A stretch of DNA of 64,000 bases from Microvirga antarctica (lineage in GTDB: Bacteria; Pseudomonadota; Alphaproteobacteria; Rhizobiales; Beijerinckiaceae), in the NCBI RefSeq assembly GCF_017921815.1, contig NZ_JAGEMM010000001.1, positions 496,001 to 560,000 on the forward strand, written 5' to 3'. Made by a program: the position numbers and the translations under genes. The notes under the pieces were generated by a model. The model searched no databases and was not told the DNA's origin. It saw only the letters and a list, made by a program, of their open reading frames with translations. This document shows positions 8,357 to 18,700 of this stretch, piece after piece (the first letter of the stretch is position 1; each line of letters opens with the position of its first letter).

Positions 8357-10069
8357 TCAACGAGGGACGCGCAGGGCCTGAGCGACCATGTCGACGCCGT
8401 AATCCCGCTCGGCTGCCGCGCGCGTGACCTTATCCTGCCGGAGGTCGCGTCCGAGATCCTCGAGACTGCGCTCTCCCGGAGGGCCGTAGCCGCCGGCCCC
8501 GAGGGTTTCAACGCGGATCGTCTCGCCAGCCTCAAGCGTCAGCCCCGACGCCTTGGAGTGCAGAATCTCCTCGTTCGGCGTCCCGGGATTGCGAGTGATA
8601 CGTGTCACGCTGGAGGGAAGGCCGCCATAGATTCCAGGCGCCGCCACGATATGGGCGTCGGAACGGGCTGAAAAGGTTGTCCCGTCCTCGCGTATGCGGA
8701 TCTGCCGCGCCATCCCCATGCCGCCGCGAAAGCGACCGGCTCCGCCGGAATCCGGCACAAGGCAATATTCTTCGAGGATCAGCGGATATTCGAGCTCAAG
8801 CGCCTCTGCTGGGAGATTGGTAGAATTTACTGTGTGCACATGCACCGCGTCCATTCCGTCCCGATCAGAAAAAGCGCCTGCGCCGCCTCCCATGCTTTCC
8901 GGATAAACGTAGGTTGCCTCCCGCTTGGCGTGCCAACCCGAAACTGAAATGGCCGAGGTGGAATCGTTGCATGACGCCATGCCCGCCTCTGGCGGCATTG
9001 CCTGGTAGAGAGCCCCGAAAACGGCGCCGCATAGGCGATTTGAGGTCACAGCGCGCGCAGCAACGGCCGAAGGGGCGCGCGGATTGACGATCGACCGCTC
9101 AGGCGCCTTGATGACGATCGGATCGATGCTGCCCTGGTTTGGCATAAGCCCCGGGTCAAGCACGGCGCGTACGCAGTAATAGACGGAAGCCTTCAGTGCG
9201 CTGTCAGGCAGGTTGATCGCCCCGCGAGCCTCTGGGCCGGATCCCTCAAAATCCAGCTCGAGGCTATCGCCAGCAACCCGCACCGTGCAGACAATGGGAA
9301 CCGGCGCGCCGGGAAATCCGTCATCGTCCATGGCCCGCTCAAAGCGATAAGAACCGTCGGGCAGGGCCGCGATCCGGTTCTTCAGCCGGCGGCGGGTGTA
9401 GGTGAGGATATCCTCGATCGCCTGGGACACGGAATCCCAGCCCATGCGATCGATCAATTGAAGCAGCATGACCGCGCCGCGCTGATTGGTACCGATCTGC
9501 GTGCGCAGATCGAGCAAGCGCTCTTCCGGATCGCGCGTGTTGCACGCGATCAATTCGAGAAGGTCCTCATCAATCGATCCGCCGCGGGCGATCTTGATCA
9601 CCGGGATCCTGATGCCCTCCTCGAAAATCGAACGCGATACCCCTGAGGTGGAGCCGGGGGTCTTGCCTCCCACATCTGCATGGTGGGCGATGTTGCCGCA
9701 AAAGAAGCGCACGACCCCGTCCTGATGCACCGGGCTGATGATCGAGATGTCGGGGAGGTGACTTCCACCTGCCAGATAGGGATCGTTGGCGATGAAGGCA
9801 TCGCCGGGCGCCATGGAATCGAGCGTGTGACGGGAGAGAATGGTCTCAACCGCCCCCACCATGGCTCCGAGGTGAATGGGAATATGATCGGCCTGCGTAA
9901 TGAGCCGGCCGCAGGCGTCAAACAAAGCCGTCGAACAATCCCGCCGCTCCTTGATATTCGAGGAGAAGGAGGATCGGATCAGGATCGAGCCCATATCCTC
10001 GGCAATTGCCAGAAGACGGTTGGAGAATACGTCCATCTGAACGGGATCGGCGATGCGGTCTGTGCTCAT
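8357..10069 (-). CDS. hyuB: Hydantoinase B / 5-oxoprolinase beta-type subunit
   Basis: A 570-residue HyuB-family protein starting MSTDRIADPVQMDVF. Family hallmarks are FSSNIKERRDCSTALFD, DAFIANDPYLAGGSHLPD (metal or substrate region), FFCGNIAHHADVGG, SGGAGRFRGGMGM near residue 450 and the C-terminal ETLGAGGYGPP. With HyuA it forms ATP-dependent enzymes that open cyclic amides (N-methylhydantoin, 5-oxoproline) or carboxylate ketones; the substrate is not predictable. The start at 10069 gives an ATGA overlap with hyuA and has GAGGA upstream. A longer in-frame start at 10228 would lie inside hyuA and is rejected. Confidence 0.93.
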   Translation of the reverse strand: MSTDRIADPVQMDVFSNRLLAIAEDMGSILIRSSFSSNIKERRDCSTALFDACGRLITQADHIPIHLGAMVGAVETILSRHTLDSMAPGDAFIANDPYLAGGSHLPDISIISPVHQDGVVRFFCGNIAHHADVGGKTPGSTSGVSRSIFEEGIRIPVIKIARGGSIDEDLLELIACNTRDPEERLLDLRTQIGTNQRGAVMLLQLIDRMGWDSVSQAIEDILTYTRRRLKNRIAALPDGSYRFERAMDDDGFPGAPVPIVCTVRVAGDSLELDFEGSGPEARGAINLPDSALKASVYYCVRAVLDPGLMPNQGSIDPIVIKAPERSIVNPRAPSAVAARAVTSNRLCGAVFGALYQAMPPEAGMASCNDSTSAISVSGWHAKREATYVYPESMGGGAGAFSDRDGMDAVHVHTVNSTNLPAEALELEYPLILEEYCLVPDSGGAGRFRGGMGMARQIRIREDGTTFSARSDAHIVAAPGIYGGLPSSVTRITRNPGTPNEEILHSKASGLTLEAGETIRVETLGAGGYGPPGERSLEDLGRDLRQDKVTRAAAERDYGVDMVAQALRVPR

Positions 10070-12120
10070 TGAGAGATCCTCACGATGAGGTTGCCCCAGG
10101 AATCGATCGAGCCGGTTTGGTCCGGAAGGATGATTGTGGTCGAACTCATTTCGTTGACGACGGCAGGCCCTGGAAACGCAACGCCGGAGGGCAGATTCTG
10201 ACGCTGGTAAATCGTCGCCTCGCACCATCCGCGCCGGCGGTCGACATAAACAGGCCGCCGCCCGATCACGGCTGCTTCCAGTGAAGGGCCACCGGCCATC
10301 TCGCTCTGCGGCGCCTTTTCAACGGCCCCGATGGCGGTGACGCGCGCAGAGACGAATTCGACCGGCCGATGACGGATGTCATAGCCATATTCCTTGATAT
10401 GCGCTTCGTGAAATCGCTCGATGGCCTGAGGAAGGTCATCAGCCCCCAACCCATCGCACGCGACCTTGATCTCGAAATTTTGTCCGCGATAGCGCGCGTC
10501 GAGCACCCGGCGGAACCGTCGCTTCTCGGCGGCTACATTCTCCCGGGACAGCCACTGGTCACCCTCCCCCTCCATCGTTTGGAACAGGGCGAGGACCTCG
10601 GTCCAGCGGGAGGGGGTCGCGTCCGAGAAGCAACTGCGGACGTAGTCGGAACTCAGATCGGTGAGGAGCATCCCGCGCGCGCAAACCGTGCCGGGTTCAC
10701 GGGGAACGAGCACGAGGGGAATGCCGCATTCGACAGCGACATCTGCGGCGTGAAGAGGCCCTGCGCCCCCAAAGGCACACAAAGCGAAGTCACCAATGTC
10801 GTAGCCCTTCTCGATCGAGACAGACCGGATGGCACGGCTCATGTTGGCATTGGCAATTTGAAGGATGCCGTGGGCCGCCTCTTCAAGTGACAGTCCGAGG
10901 GGTTCGGCGATCAGGTCACGGATGGCCCGTCGCGAGGCCTCGAGATCAACCTGCATCCGCCCGCCCAGAAGCATGCCTGCGTCGAGACGGCCGAGACAGA
11001 GATTGGCATCCGTGATGGTGGGCTCCGTACCGCCCTTGCCATAGGCGACGGGCCCAGGCGATGCACCGGCGGAGCGAGGCCCCACATTCAGAGCGCCGGA
11101 TTCATCGATAGACGCGATGGAACCACCTCCAGCGCCGATCACGTGAATGTCCAGCATGGGGGTCTTGACCGGGTACCCCGCCACGAGGCGGGCGCTCGTG
11201 AAGGCCGGCATGCTGTTCGCGATCAGGGATACGTCAGTCGATGTTCCGCCCACATCAAAGGTGATGAGGTTCGCAAATCCAGCCACGCGTCCGATTTCCG
11301 CCGCGCCGACAACACCAGCGGCAGGACCGGACACGCAGGTGCGAACAGGACTTTCCTTGACAGTTTCGATGGACATCAGCCCACCATTCGAATGAATCGT
11401 ATAGGGAGCGACCCGAATGCCGACGGCGCGGACGCGCTCCTTGAAGCGTTCCAGATACTGTCCCATCCGTGGCCCGACGAAAGCGTTGACCGCCGTCGTT
11501 GACATCCGTTCGAATTCACGAAACTCCGGCAAGATGTCGGACGAAGCGGTTACATAGGCATCGGGCATCAAGGTGCGAACGAGGGCTTTCGCGCGCTGCT
11601 CATGCTCCGGCCTGCGATAGCTGTGCAGGAAGCAGATCGCGACGCTGTCCACATTCTGCTCTGCCAACGCCGCCACAGCGGAACGCAATGATGTTTCATC
11701 GAGAGGGATGATGATCTCCCCATCGGGGCCGACGCGCTCCGTCACCTCCAATCGCAGATCCCGCTCAATAAGCGGCGGCGGCTTCTGAACGCGATAGTCA
11801 TAGATGGAGGGGCGCGCCTGGCGACCGAGTTCGAGGACGTCGCGGAAGCCCTTTGTCGTCAGGAGACCGGTGCGCGCGCCGCGCCGTTCAATGACGATAT
11901 TGGTCGCCACCGTGGTGCCGTGCCCGAGATAGACCACATCAGCCGCGTCCATGCTGTTCTGGGCCAGCATGAGACGGAGGCCTTCCTCGATCGCCTCAGA
12001 CGGGTCGTGGGGCGTGGATGAGACCTTGAAGAAGTGCACAGCACCATCGCTTTGATCAAGCACGGTGAAATCCGTGAAGGTGCCTCCGACATCGACACCG
12101 ATCCTGTATTTTGACTGCAT
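10066..12120 (-). CDS. hyuA: Hydantoinase A / 5-oxoprolinase alpha-type ATPase subunit
   Basis: A 684-residue HyuA protein. The ASKHA-type phosphate-binding loop DVGGTFTD is at residues 10-17, followed by YLGHGTTVATNIVIERRGA, the second phosphate region TFDVGGTSTDVSLI, and the HVIGAGGGSIASID motif. It activates a cyclic amide or ketone with ATP for the HyuB subunit. The ATG at 12120 has GGAG 8 bases upstream and begins the conserved YRIGVDVGG region; an upstream TTG adds only eight unconserved residues. It overlaps hyuB by ATGA. The leader holds TTGT-N3-ACAA, shared with the SDR-amidohydrolase operon at 4.6 kb, linking two amide-processing units. Confidence 0.94.
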   Translation of the reverse strand: MQSKYRIGVDVGGTFTDFTVLDQSDGAVHFFKVSSTPHDPSEAIEEGLRLMLAQNSMDAADVVYLGHGTTVATNIVIERRGARTGLLTTKGFRDVLELGRQARPSIYDYRVQKPPPLIERDLRLEVTERVGPDGEIIIPLDETSLRSAVAALAEQNVDSVAICFLHSYRRPEHEQRAKALVRTLMPDAYVTASSDILPEFREFERMSTTAVNAFVGPRMGQYLERFKERVRAVGIRVAPYTIHSNGGLMSIETVKESPVRTCVSGPAAGVVGAAEIGRVAGFANLITFDVGGTSTDVSLIANSMPAFTSARLVAGYPVKTPMLDIHVIGAGGGSIASIDESGALNVGPRSAGASPGPVAYGKGGTEPTITDANLCLGRLDAGMLLGGRMQVDLEASRRAIRDLIAEPLGLSLEEAAHGILQIANANMSRAIRSVSIEKGYDIGDFALCAFGGAGPLHAADVAVECGIPLVLVPREPGTVCARGMLLTDLSSDYVRSCFSDATPSRWTEVLALFQTMEGEGDQWLSRENVAAEKRRFRRVLDARYRGQNFEIKVACDGLGADDLPQAIERFHEAHIKEYGYDIRHRPVEFVSARVTAIGAVEKAPQSEMAGGPSLEAAVIGRRPVYVDRRRGWCEATIYQRQNLPSGVAFPGPAVVNEMSSTTIILPDQTGSIDSWGNLIVRISQ

Positions 12121-12153
12121 GACGCTCCAGGGCGGTAAAGCCAATTTGTATTA

Positions 12154-12164
12154 TTGTCTTACAA
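12154..12164. promoter_or_regulatory. Putative operator TTGTCTTACAA upstream of hyuA
   Basis: The palindrome TTGT-N3-ACAA followed by GAC lies 34 bases before the hyuA start. The same pattern with GAC is at 4650-4663. A further TTGTA half-site lies just to its left (12146-12150). Confidence 0.5.
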
Positions 12165-12315
12165 GACTGGCAACCGGGAGATCAAGGCCGCACAGCGGTG
12201 TTTCTTCTCCTCCCGACCCATGCCGACGCTGCGCCGAGTGTCACCCGCCCATCTGCCAAACATTGTCGATGCGGTTGCACTGTTCTATGTGAGGTGCAAG
12301 CTGAAGGGGAATAGA

Positions 12316-12648
12316 ATGCGTATCATCATGACAATCAGTGCGATTGGAGCCGTTGCGCTCTCTCTCGCCGGCTGCCAAACGGCTGAGCAATCGCTGGCGA
12401 GTGCCCAGGCGGTTTGCATGGATGCCGGCTTGCGGCCGGGGACGACAGCCTACGGCCGATGCACGAACGCAACGTATCAGCAGAACGTTGCGAATTCGAA
12501 TGCGACCGCCAACGCTGTTGCCGTCGGGGCGGCCGCCGGGATCATCGGGGGCGCTGTTATCGCGGCGGAGTCGCGGCCCTATTATGGCGGCTATTACCGG
12601 CCCTATGGCTACTACCGTGGCTACTGCAATCGCTGGGGCTGCTACTGA
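12316..12648 (+). CDS. Small glycine/tyrosine-rich lipoprotein, function unknown
   Basis: A 110-residue predicted lipoprotein. A short basic start and hydrophobic core end in the lipobox LAGC near residue 20, so the mature protein is lipid-anchored in the envelope. The middle is Ala/Asn-rich (NSNATANAVAVGAAAGIIGG) and resembles a glycine-zipper membrane segment. The last 25 residues are Tyr/Gly/Arg-rich with three repeats of a GYY/YGYY type. Similar small surface proteins are common in Rhizobiales but unassigned. AAGGGG lies 6 bases before the ATG. It stands alone between hyuA and otsA with a GC hairpin after it. Confidence 0.75.
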   Translation: MRIIMTISAIGAVALSLAGCQTAEQSLASAQAVCMDAGLRPGTTAYGRCTNATYQQNVANSNATANAVAVGAAAGIIGGAVIAAESRPYYGGYYRPYGYYRGYCNRWGCY

Positions 12649-12668
12649 TCGGAAGACCGATTGAATCA

Positions 12669-12693
12669 GGCGGCGCAGCGTGTTCGCGCCGCC
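12669..12693 (+). terminator. GC-rich stem-loop after the lipoprotein gene
   Basis: GGCGGCGC and GCGCCGCC form a perfect 8-base stem with a 9-base loop, 21 bases after the lipoprotein stop. No T-run follows, so it may end transcription inefficiently or protect the mRNA. A smaller ATCGG-aaga-CCGAT hairpin overlaps the stop codon. Confidence 0.5.
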
Positions 12694-12791
12694 ACTATCG
12701 CGAAATAATCTCCGCCGAATCCGTTCGTCAGTCTCGTAGAGGTACATGACGCGGGTAGCTCCGGTTCGATGGAGCAAACAGGAGAACACGA

Positions 12792-14210
12792 TTGTCACGC
12801 CTCGTCGTCGTCTCGAATCGCGTTGCCGTTCCCGATGCCAAGGGGGCTGCAGGAGGCCTTGCTGTCGCCTTGAGGGAAGCCTTTGAGGCCTACCCAGGCC
12901 TGTGGTTCGGCTGGAGCGGAAAGGTCGCGGCACAGCCGGCGGCGCAACCGCGGTTGGTCGACAAGGGGCGCGTCCAATATGCTTTGATGGACCTGACATC
13001 GATCGATCGACAGGAGTATTACAGCGGCTTCGCCAACCGGGCGCTCTGGCCCACGATGCATTATCGCATCGGCCTGGCTGATTTCTCTCGCGCAGATTAT
13101 GCCGGGTATCTCCGAGTCAACCGGACATTCGCCTCGGCTCTCGCGCGTTTGCTCAAGCCCGACGATTTGATCTGGGTTCACGATTATCACTTAATCCCGC
13201 TGGCATCGGAGCTACGCTCGCTCGGCGTGACCAACCGGATCGGATATTTCCACCATATCCCTTGGCCGGCTCCCGAGGTGTTCGCGACCCTTCCCGGCAG
13301 CACCCAGTTGCTGCGAGCGATCATGTCCTACGATCTTGTCGGCGTCCACACCGAGCGCGACGCCGATAATCTGCGGCGTGGACTGGTCCAGGAAATCGGC
13401 GCGGTTCAGCACAAGGGCGATGTCCTCGAGCTTGGCGACCGGCGTGCCCTTGTCAAAGGCTTCCCGATCGGCATTGATCTGGCGGGCTTTCAAGCAGCGG
13501 CGAACCGCTCGAGCACCCACCCTCTCGTCAGGCAGACGATTGCCGGATTGGGCTCCCGCAATCTGATCATCGGCGTCGATCGGCTGGACTATTCCAAGGG
13601 GATTCCGGAGCGCATGGAGTCCTTCGAGCGCTTCCTGATCAGCAATCCGGACCAGCGCGGACGGGTGACGTATTTGCAGATCGCGCCCACCAGTCGGAGC
13701 GAGGTTCCTGAATATGCCGAGCTGAGCCGGGCGGTAAACGATACCCTCGGGCGGATCAACGGATCGCTGGGCGAGCCCGGATGGGTGCCGATCCATTATG
13801 TCACCAGCACCTATCCGCGCCCCGTGCTGGCCGGCCTCTATCGCCTGGCAAAGGTGGGGCTGGTCACGCCGATTCGCGATGGCATGAACCTCGTTGCCAA
13901 GGAATATGTCGCGGCCCAGAACCCGGCAGATCCCGGCGTGCTTGTCCTGTCGAAATTCGCAGGCGCGGCACAGCAGTTGACCGACGCCTTGATCGTCAAC
14001 CCTAACGACAAGTTCGAGGTTGCCGAGGCGATCCAGGTCGCGCTTCACATGAGCCTCGAGGAACGCATTCACCGCTGGTCGCGAATGATGAAGACATTGA
14101 AGTCCCAGGACGTGTCATGGTGGGCCTCGAGCTATCTCAACGCCCTGAAATCACGAAAAGTGCACGGGCCCGCACGGAGTAAAGTGAAGATTGCGGGAAC
14201 GACCCATTAG
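12792..14210 (+). CDS. otsA: Alpha,alpha-trehalose-6-phosphate synthase
   Basis: A 472-residue GT20 enzyme joining UDP-glucose and glucose-6-phosphate, the first step of trehalose synthesis for osmotic or desiccation stress. Diagnostic elements are SRLVVVSNRVAVP with the AAGGLAVAL loop at the N-terminus, WVHDYHLIPLA, GYFHHIPWPAPEVF, GVDRLDYSKGIPER (nucleotide-sugar phosphates), RDGMNLVAKEYVAAQ and LSKFAGAAQQL. The start is TTG with AGGAG 7 bases upstream. No otsB phosphatase is adjacent, so that partner must lie elsewhere. It appears monocistronic, flanked by the lipoprotein and a 348-base non-coding stretch. Confidence 0.96.
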   Translation: MSRLVVVSNRVAVPDAKGAAGGLAVALREAFEAYPGLWFGWSGKVAAQPAAQPRLVDKGRVQYALMDLTSIDRQEYYSGFANRALWPTMHYRIGLADFSRADYAGYLRVNRTFASALARLLKPDDLIWVHDYHLIPLASELRSLGVTNRIGYFHHIPWPAPEVFATLPGSTQLLRAIMSYDLVGVHTERDADNLRRGLVQEIGAVQHKGDVLELGDRRALVKGFPIGIDLAGFQAAANRSSTHPLVRQTIAGLGSRNLIIGVDRLDYSKGIPERMESFERFLISNPDQRGRVTYLQIAPTSRSEVPEYAELSRAVNDTLGRINGSLGEPGWVPIHYVTSTYPRPVLAGLYRLAKVGLVTPIRDGMNLVAKEYVAAQNPADPGVLVLSKFAGAAQQLTDALIVNPNDKFEVAEAIQVALHMSLEERIHRWSRMMKTLKSQDVSWWASSYLNALKSRKVHGPARSKVKIAGTTH

Positions 14211-14373
14211 CCCAGCCCTTCGGGCAAAGAGCTGCCTACTGCATAAAACATGACGCCAACGCTGATAATTCCGGCAGGTCGTGGATGGTTTCGATGCAGC
14301 CGTGATCGATGCCTCCTTTGACGTGATCGTCGCAGGCGTTAGCCTGTGATTGCAGAGCCTCGTGCCCTGCCTC

Positions 14374-14412
14374 CGTCCCGGTCGAGGGACTTCGCTTCCC
14401 TCGGCCGGGACG
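14374..14412. other. 16-base inverted repeat in the otsA-efflux gap (14211-14558)
   Basis: CGTCCCGGTCGAGGGA and TCCCTCGGCCGGGACG form a 16-base stem with one G-T pair around the 7-base loop CTTCGCT. This is the only strong structure in the 348-base gap. It lacks a T-run on either side, so it may be a REP-like palindrome or structured RNA rather than a simple terminator. A weak GCCC-ttc-GGGC hairpin directly follows otsA. No convincing gene was found in the gap. Confidence 0.6.
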
Positions 14413-14558
14413 CCCAAAGGACGAAATCGCGCTGGACGTAGCGACTGCGTTCACCACATCCTTCCAAGAACAACTCAGCTGCATTACCCCCTGATCTCGG
14501 CTAGAACTTTGAGCGTGCGATCAGTCGTCGGGTTTCACCTTGGCTCTTGGAGGTCATT

Positions 14559-15707
14559 ATGACGTTTCTCCAGCTATCTCGCCTTGCAGGGCTTTTGGTA
14601 TTGGGCGCGCTGTGCGCCGGCGGGACGGCCAACGCGCAGTCTTCGCCGCCACCGTCGGTCACGGTTGCCAAGCCGGTCGTTAAAGAGATCACTGAATGGG
14701 ATGATTTCATCGGGCGCTTCGAGGCGATCAACCAAGTGGATATCCGGTCTCGGGTGCCGGGATATCTGGACAAGGTTCACTTCACCGACGGGACCATTGT
14801 GGCCGCAGGCGCGCCGCTCTTCACAATCGATCAGCGACCCTATCGTGCAGCCCTTGAGCAGGCCGAGGCCACGGTCGCGTCAGCCCAGGTGGCCGTGGAT
14901 TTCTCGTCGAATGATTTGGAAAGAGCGGAATCCCTGCGCCGGTCAGGGAATATTTCTGACCAGGTACTCGATCAGCGTCGATCCACCTTTCGGACTGCCC
15001 GCGCCGAACTGGATCGGGCGCAGGCGGCGCTCAGACAGGCCAAGCTTGATCTGGAGTTCACCGAGATCAGGGCGCCAATCGGTGGTCTGATCTCACGCAA
15101 GCTGATTTCTGAGGGAAATCTCATCAACGCCAACCAGACTGTGCTGACCAACATTGTCTCGCTCGATCCAATCCACTTCTATTTCGACGTGGATGAAAGG
15201 TCTTATCTTGCCTATTCGCGTCAAACGGCCGGCGGCACACAAACGTCGACGGCCACGGCACCGAACAATGTTCAGCTGACCATGACTGACGAGGGCGAGG
15301 CGAGACGCTCAGGTCGCCTTGATTTTCTCGACAACCGCCTTGACGCCGCCAGTGGGACGATTCGCGCGCGCGCGATCTTCGACAACAAGGACACCTTTCT
15401 GCGGCCTGGACTTTTCGGGCGCGTCAGCCTCAGAGGCTCCAACCCCTATAAGGGCGTGCTGATTCCCGATGAGGCGATTGCGAGCGATCAGGATCGCCGG
15501 ATCGTCTACCTCGTCTCAGACGACAATTCGATCTCCGCGCGCGTCATCAGGCCAGGCCCAAAAATCGACGGGTATCGGGTGGTTCGCACAGGATTGACGG
15601 GCGACGAGACCGTCGTCGTCAATGGGATCGTGCGGGTGCGACCCGGCGTCAAGGTCACGCCGCAGATGACCACGCTCCCGCCTGTTCGCGAGCGCAACGG
15701 CACCTGA
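14559..15707 (+). CDS. RND efflux periplasmic adaptor (membrane fusion protein)
   Basis: A 382-residue AcrA/MexE-type adaptor. A Sec signal (residues 1-27, ending TANAQ) precedes the barrel-sandwich half-motif INQVDIRSRVPGYLDKVHFTDG. Two helical hairpin arms then run through LEQAEATVASAQVAVDFSSNDLERAESLRRSGNISDQ and the RAQAALRQAKLDLEFTEIRAPIGG lipoyl return. The beta-barrel and membrane-proximal domains follow (RLDFLDNRLDAASGTIRARAIFDN). ATG at 14559 has GGAGG 5 bases upstream. It is followed 25 bases later by its inner-membrane pump. No outer-membrane channel gene or TetR-type repressor is adjacent. Confidence 0.94.
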   Translation: MTFLQLSRLAGLLVLGALCAGGTANAQSSPPPSVTVAKPVVKEITEWDDFIGRFEAINQVDIRSRVPGYLDKVHFTDGTIVAAGAPLFTIDQRPYRAALEQAEATVASAQVAVDFSSNDLERAESLRRSGNISDQVLDQRRSTFRTARAELDRAQAALRQAKLDLEFTEIRAPIGGLISRKLISEGNLINANQTVLTNIVSLDPIHFYFDVDERSYLAYSRQTAGGTQTSTATAPNNVQLTMTDEGEARRSGRLDFLDNRLDAASGTIRARAIFDNKDTFLRPGLFGRVSLRGSNPYKGVLIPDEAIASDQDRRIVYLVSDDNSISARVIRPGPKIDGYRVVRTGLTGDETVVVNGIVRVRPGVKVTPQMTTLPPVRERNGT

Positions 15708-15732
15708 CGCCAGTCACGATCGGAGACCTGCC

Positions 15733-18700
15733 ATGCGGTTTGCTCACTTCTTCGTCGACCGACCGATCTTCGCAACCGTGCTCTCCGTCATCCTCCTCCT
15801 CGTTGGCGGGATCGCCTACACGACCCTTCCGGTCGCGCAGTATCCCGAAATCGCTCCTCCGACGATTGTTGTGCGAGCAAGCTACCCGGGCGCGGACGCT
15901 CAAACGGTTGCCGCGACTGTCGCCACTCCGCTTGAACAGCAGATCAACGGCGTGGAAGACATGCTCTACATGTCGTCGTATTCCACATCCGACGGATCTC
16001 TCTCGCTGACGATTACTTTCAAGCTTGGAACGGACCTCGACCAGGCCCAGGTGCTTGTGCAGAACCGGGTCGCGGTGGCCACGCCCCGATTGCCCCAAGA
16101 GGTGCGGACTCTCGGCGTGACGACCTTGAAGAGCTCGCCCGACTTAATGATGGTCGTTCACATGCTCTCCCCAGACGAGACGTACGATCAGCTCTACGTC
16201 TCGAATTATGCGCGCAACAACGTGCGTGACGTGCTCTTGCGGCTCAACGGTGTCGGCGACCTCATCATCTTTGGCGAGCGGCAATATTCCTTGCGGGTTT
16301 GGCTTGACCCTGAAAAGCTTGCTGCGTTCGGCATGACATCCGGCGACGTGGTGCGCGCCGTCCAGGAGCAAAACGTTCAGGTCTCTGGCGGCGCCCTTGG
16401 CGCGCAGCCCGCGCCGACAGACAACGCCTTTCAGGTTGTCGTGAAGACGCAGGGGCGATTTGAGGATCCGAGGCAGTTTCGCCAGATCATCGTGCGATCG
16501 ACCGGCGACGGCAGGCTCGTCCGCCTGCAGGATGTCGCCCGGGTTGAACTCGGCGCCCAGGACTACGTCACGAATTCCTACCTTAATGGCAAACCCGCCG
16601 TCGCACTCGCCATTTTCCAACGACCAGGCACGAATGCGCTTGCCGCCGCTGACGACATCGTGAGGACAATGGGAGAGCTCAAGCAGAGGTTTCCTCCGGG
16701 GCTGGCCTACGAGATCGTCTACAACCCCACCGAATTCATCGCAGAGAGCGTACACGAGGTGTACAAGACGCTTTTTGAGGCGGTGATCTTGGTCGTCATC
16801 GTGATTTTGGTGTTCCTGCAATCCTGGCGCACCGCGATCATTCCAATCATCGCTATTCCGGTGTCGCTGATCGGCAGCTTCGCCGTGATGGCCGCACTGG
16901 GCTTTTCGATCAACACCCTCACCCTGTTCGGCATGGTCCTGGCCATCGGAATCGTCGTCGATGACGCGATCGTGGTGGTGGAAAATGTCGAGCGCAATAT
17001 CGCGCTGGGGCTCAACCCAAGAGACGCCGCGCACAAGACAATGGACGAGGTCGGCGGCGCAGTCCTGGCCATTGCTCTTGTGCTGGCGGCAGTGTTCATT
17101 CCGACGGCGTTCATCCCTGGCATCACAGGCCAATTCTATAGGCAGTTCGCCCTGACGGTCGCTGTCTCGACGCTGATTTCAGCCTTCAACTCCCTGACCC
17201 TGTCGCCCGCACTTGCGGCACTTCTCCTGAAGCGGCACTCTCATGAACCTCCACGTCATGTGATCGCCCGCGCAGGCAAATGGGCAGCCAACCGTTTCAA
17301 TCGCGGATTCGATTCCATGGCAGGCGGCTATGCTAAGTCGGTGGGCGGTCTTGTGCGGCACAAGCTCATTGTCTGGCCCATCTATCTCGGTCTCCTTGCT
17401 GGCACTTTGTGGGTGGCGAACGCTGTGCCGCGCGGCTTCATTCCGACGCTCGATCAAGGCTATGCGATCGTGGTCGTTCAACTGCCCGACGGATCGTCGC
17501 TGTCGCGCACCGACGCGGTCGTTCAGCGCGCATCCGAAATCCTGCGGGAGACGCCTGGCGTCCAGGACGCCATTGCTTTTGCAGGGTTCTCAGGCGCGAC
17601 CTTCACCAACGCGCCGAATGCCGCTGCCATCTTCGCGCGCTTCAAGCCTTTCGAGGAGCGGATCGCCAATCGCCAATCGGCAAGCGCAATCATCGGTCAG
17701 TTGTTCGGCCGTCTGCAGACGATTCAGGAAGCCTTCATCATCGCGATCCCGCCGCCGCCCGTGAGCGGCCTGGGGAATTCCGGCGGCTTTCGAATGCAGT
17801 TGCAGGAGCGCTCCGGCGATGATCTTGACCGCGTTCTCGCGGCAGCGTTCGAATTGATGGGTCGGGCACGACAGAACCCGAATCTCTCGGGCGTTTTCAC
17901 GACCTTCTCGGCCAGCTCCCCGCAGATCTACCTCGAGATCGACCGCGTGAAGGCGCGCATCCTCAATGTGCCTATCGCGAATATTTTCGAGACATTGCAG
18001 GTCAATCTCGGCACGGCCTACGTGAACGACTTCAATTTTTTGGGACGCATCTGGCAGGTACGAGCCCAGGCTGATCAGCGGTTCCGCGTCGAACAAGCCG
18101 ATATCAATCGCTTGCGGGTGCGCTCGTCCACCGGCGCCCTGGTGCCGCTCGGCACTCTGGTGGAGATGCGGGATGTCGCCGGCCCGGACCTTGTCCAGCG
18201 CTTCAACATGTACACCTCGGTCCCGCTTCAGGGGAACGCTGCGCCCGGCGTGTCGTCGGGAACCGCGCTTGATACGATGGAGACATTGGCCCGCGAGATT
18301 CTTCCTCAAGGGACGAGTTTCGAATGGACTGAACTGGCCTTTCAGGAACGGCAGACTGGCAACACGGCGTCGCTGATCTTTGCACTCTCCGTGCTTTTTG
18401 TGTTTCTCGTCCTCGCCGCTCAGTATGAGAGCTGGTCGCTGCCGATCGCCATCATCCTCGTTGTTCCGATGGCCGTTCTGTCGGCACTGGTGGGCGTGAT
18501 GATACGCGGGATGGACAACAACATCCTGACCCAGATCGGCCTCGTGGTGCTGGTCGGCCTGGCGGCGAAGAACGCGATCCTGATCGTTGAATTTGCCAAG
18601 CAGGCAGAGGATGAGCAGGGTCTCGGACCCATCCCGGCCGTTGTGGAGGCCTGCCGCCTGCGCCTGCGCCCGATCCTGATGACTGCGTTCGCATTCATCC

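Noticed and set aside
10070-10228. N-terminal extension of hyuB
   Set aside because: Lies wholly in hyuA and is unconserved; the ATGA-coupled start at 10069 has a ribosome site.
14236-14484. Possible small gene on the minus strand in the otsA-efflux gap
   Set aside because: It encodes the 16-base hairpin arms as protein, has no ribosome site and no recognisable motif.
16144-17133. A 329-codon open frame antisense to the RND pump
   Set aside because: Overlaps conserved transmembrane coding sequence and is His/Asp-rich, as expected for the complement of hydrophobic codons.
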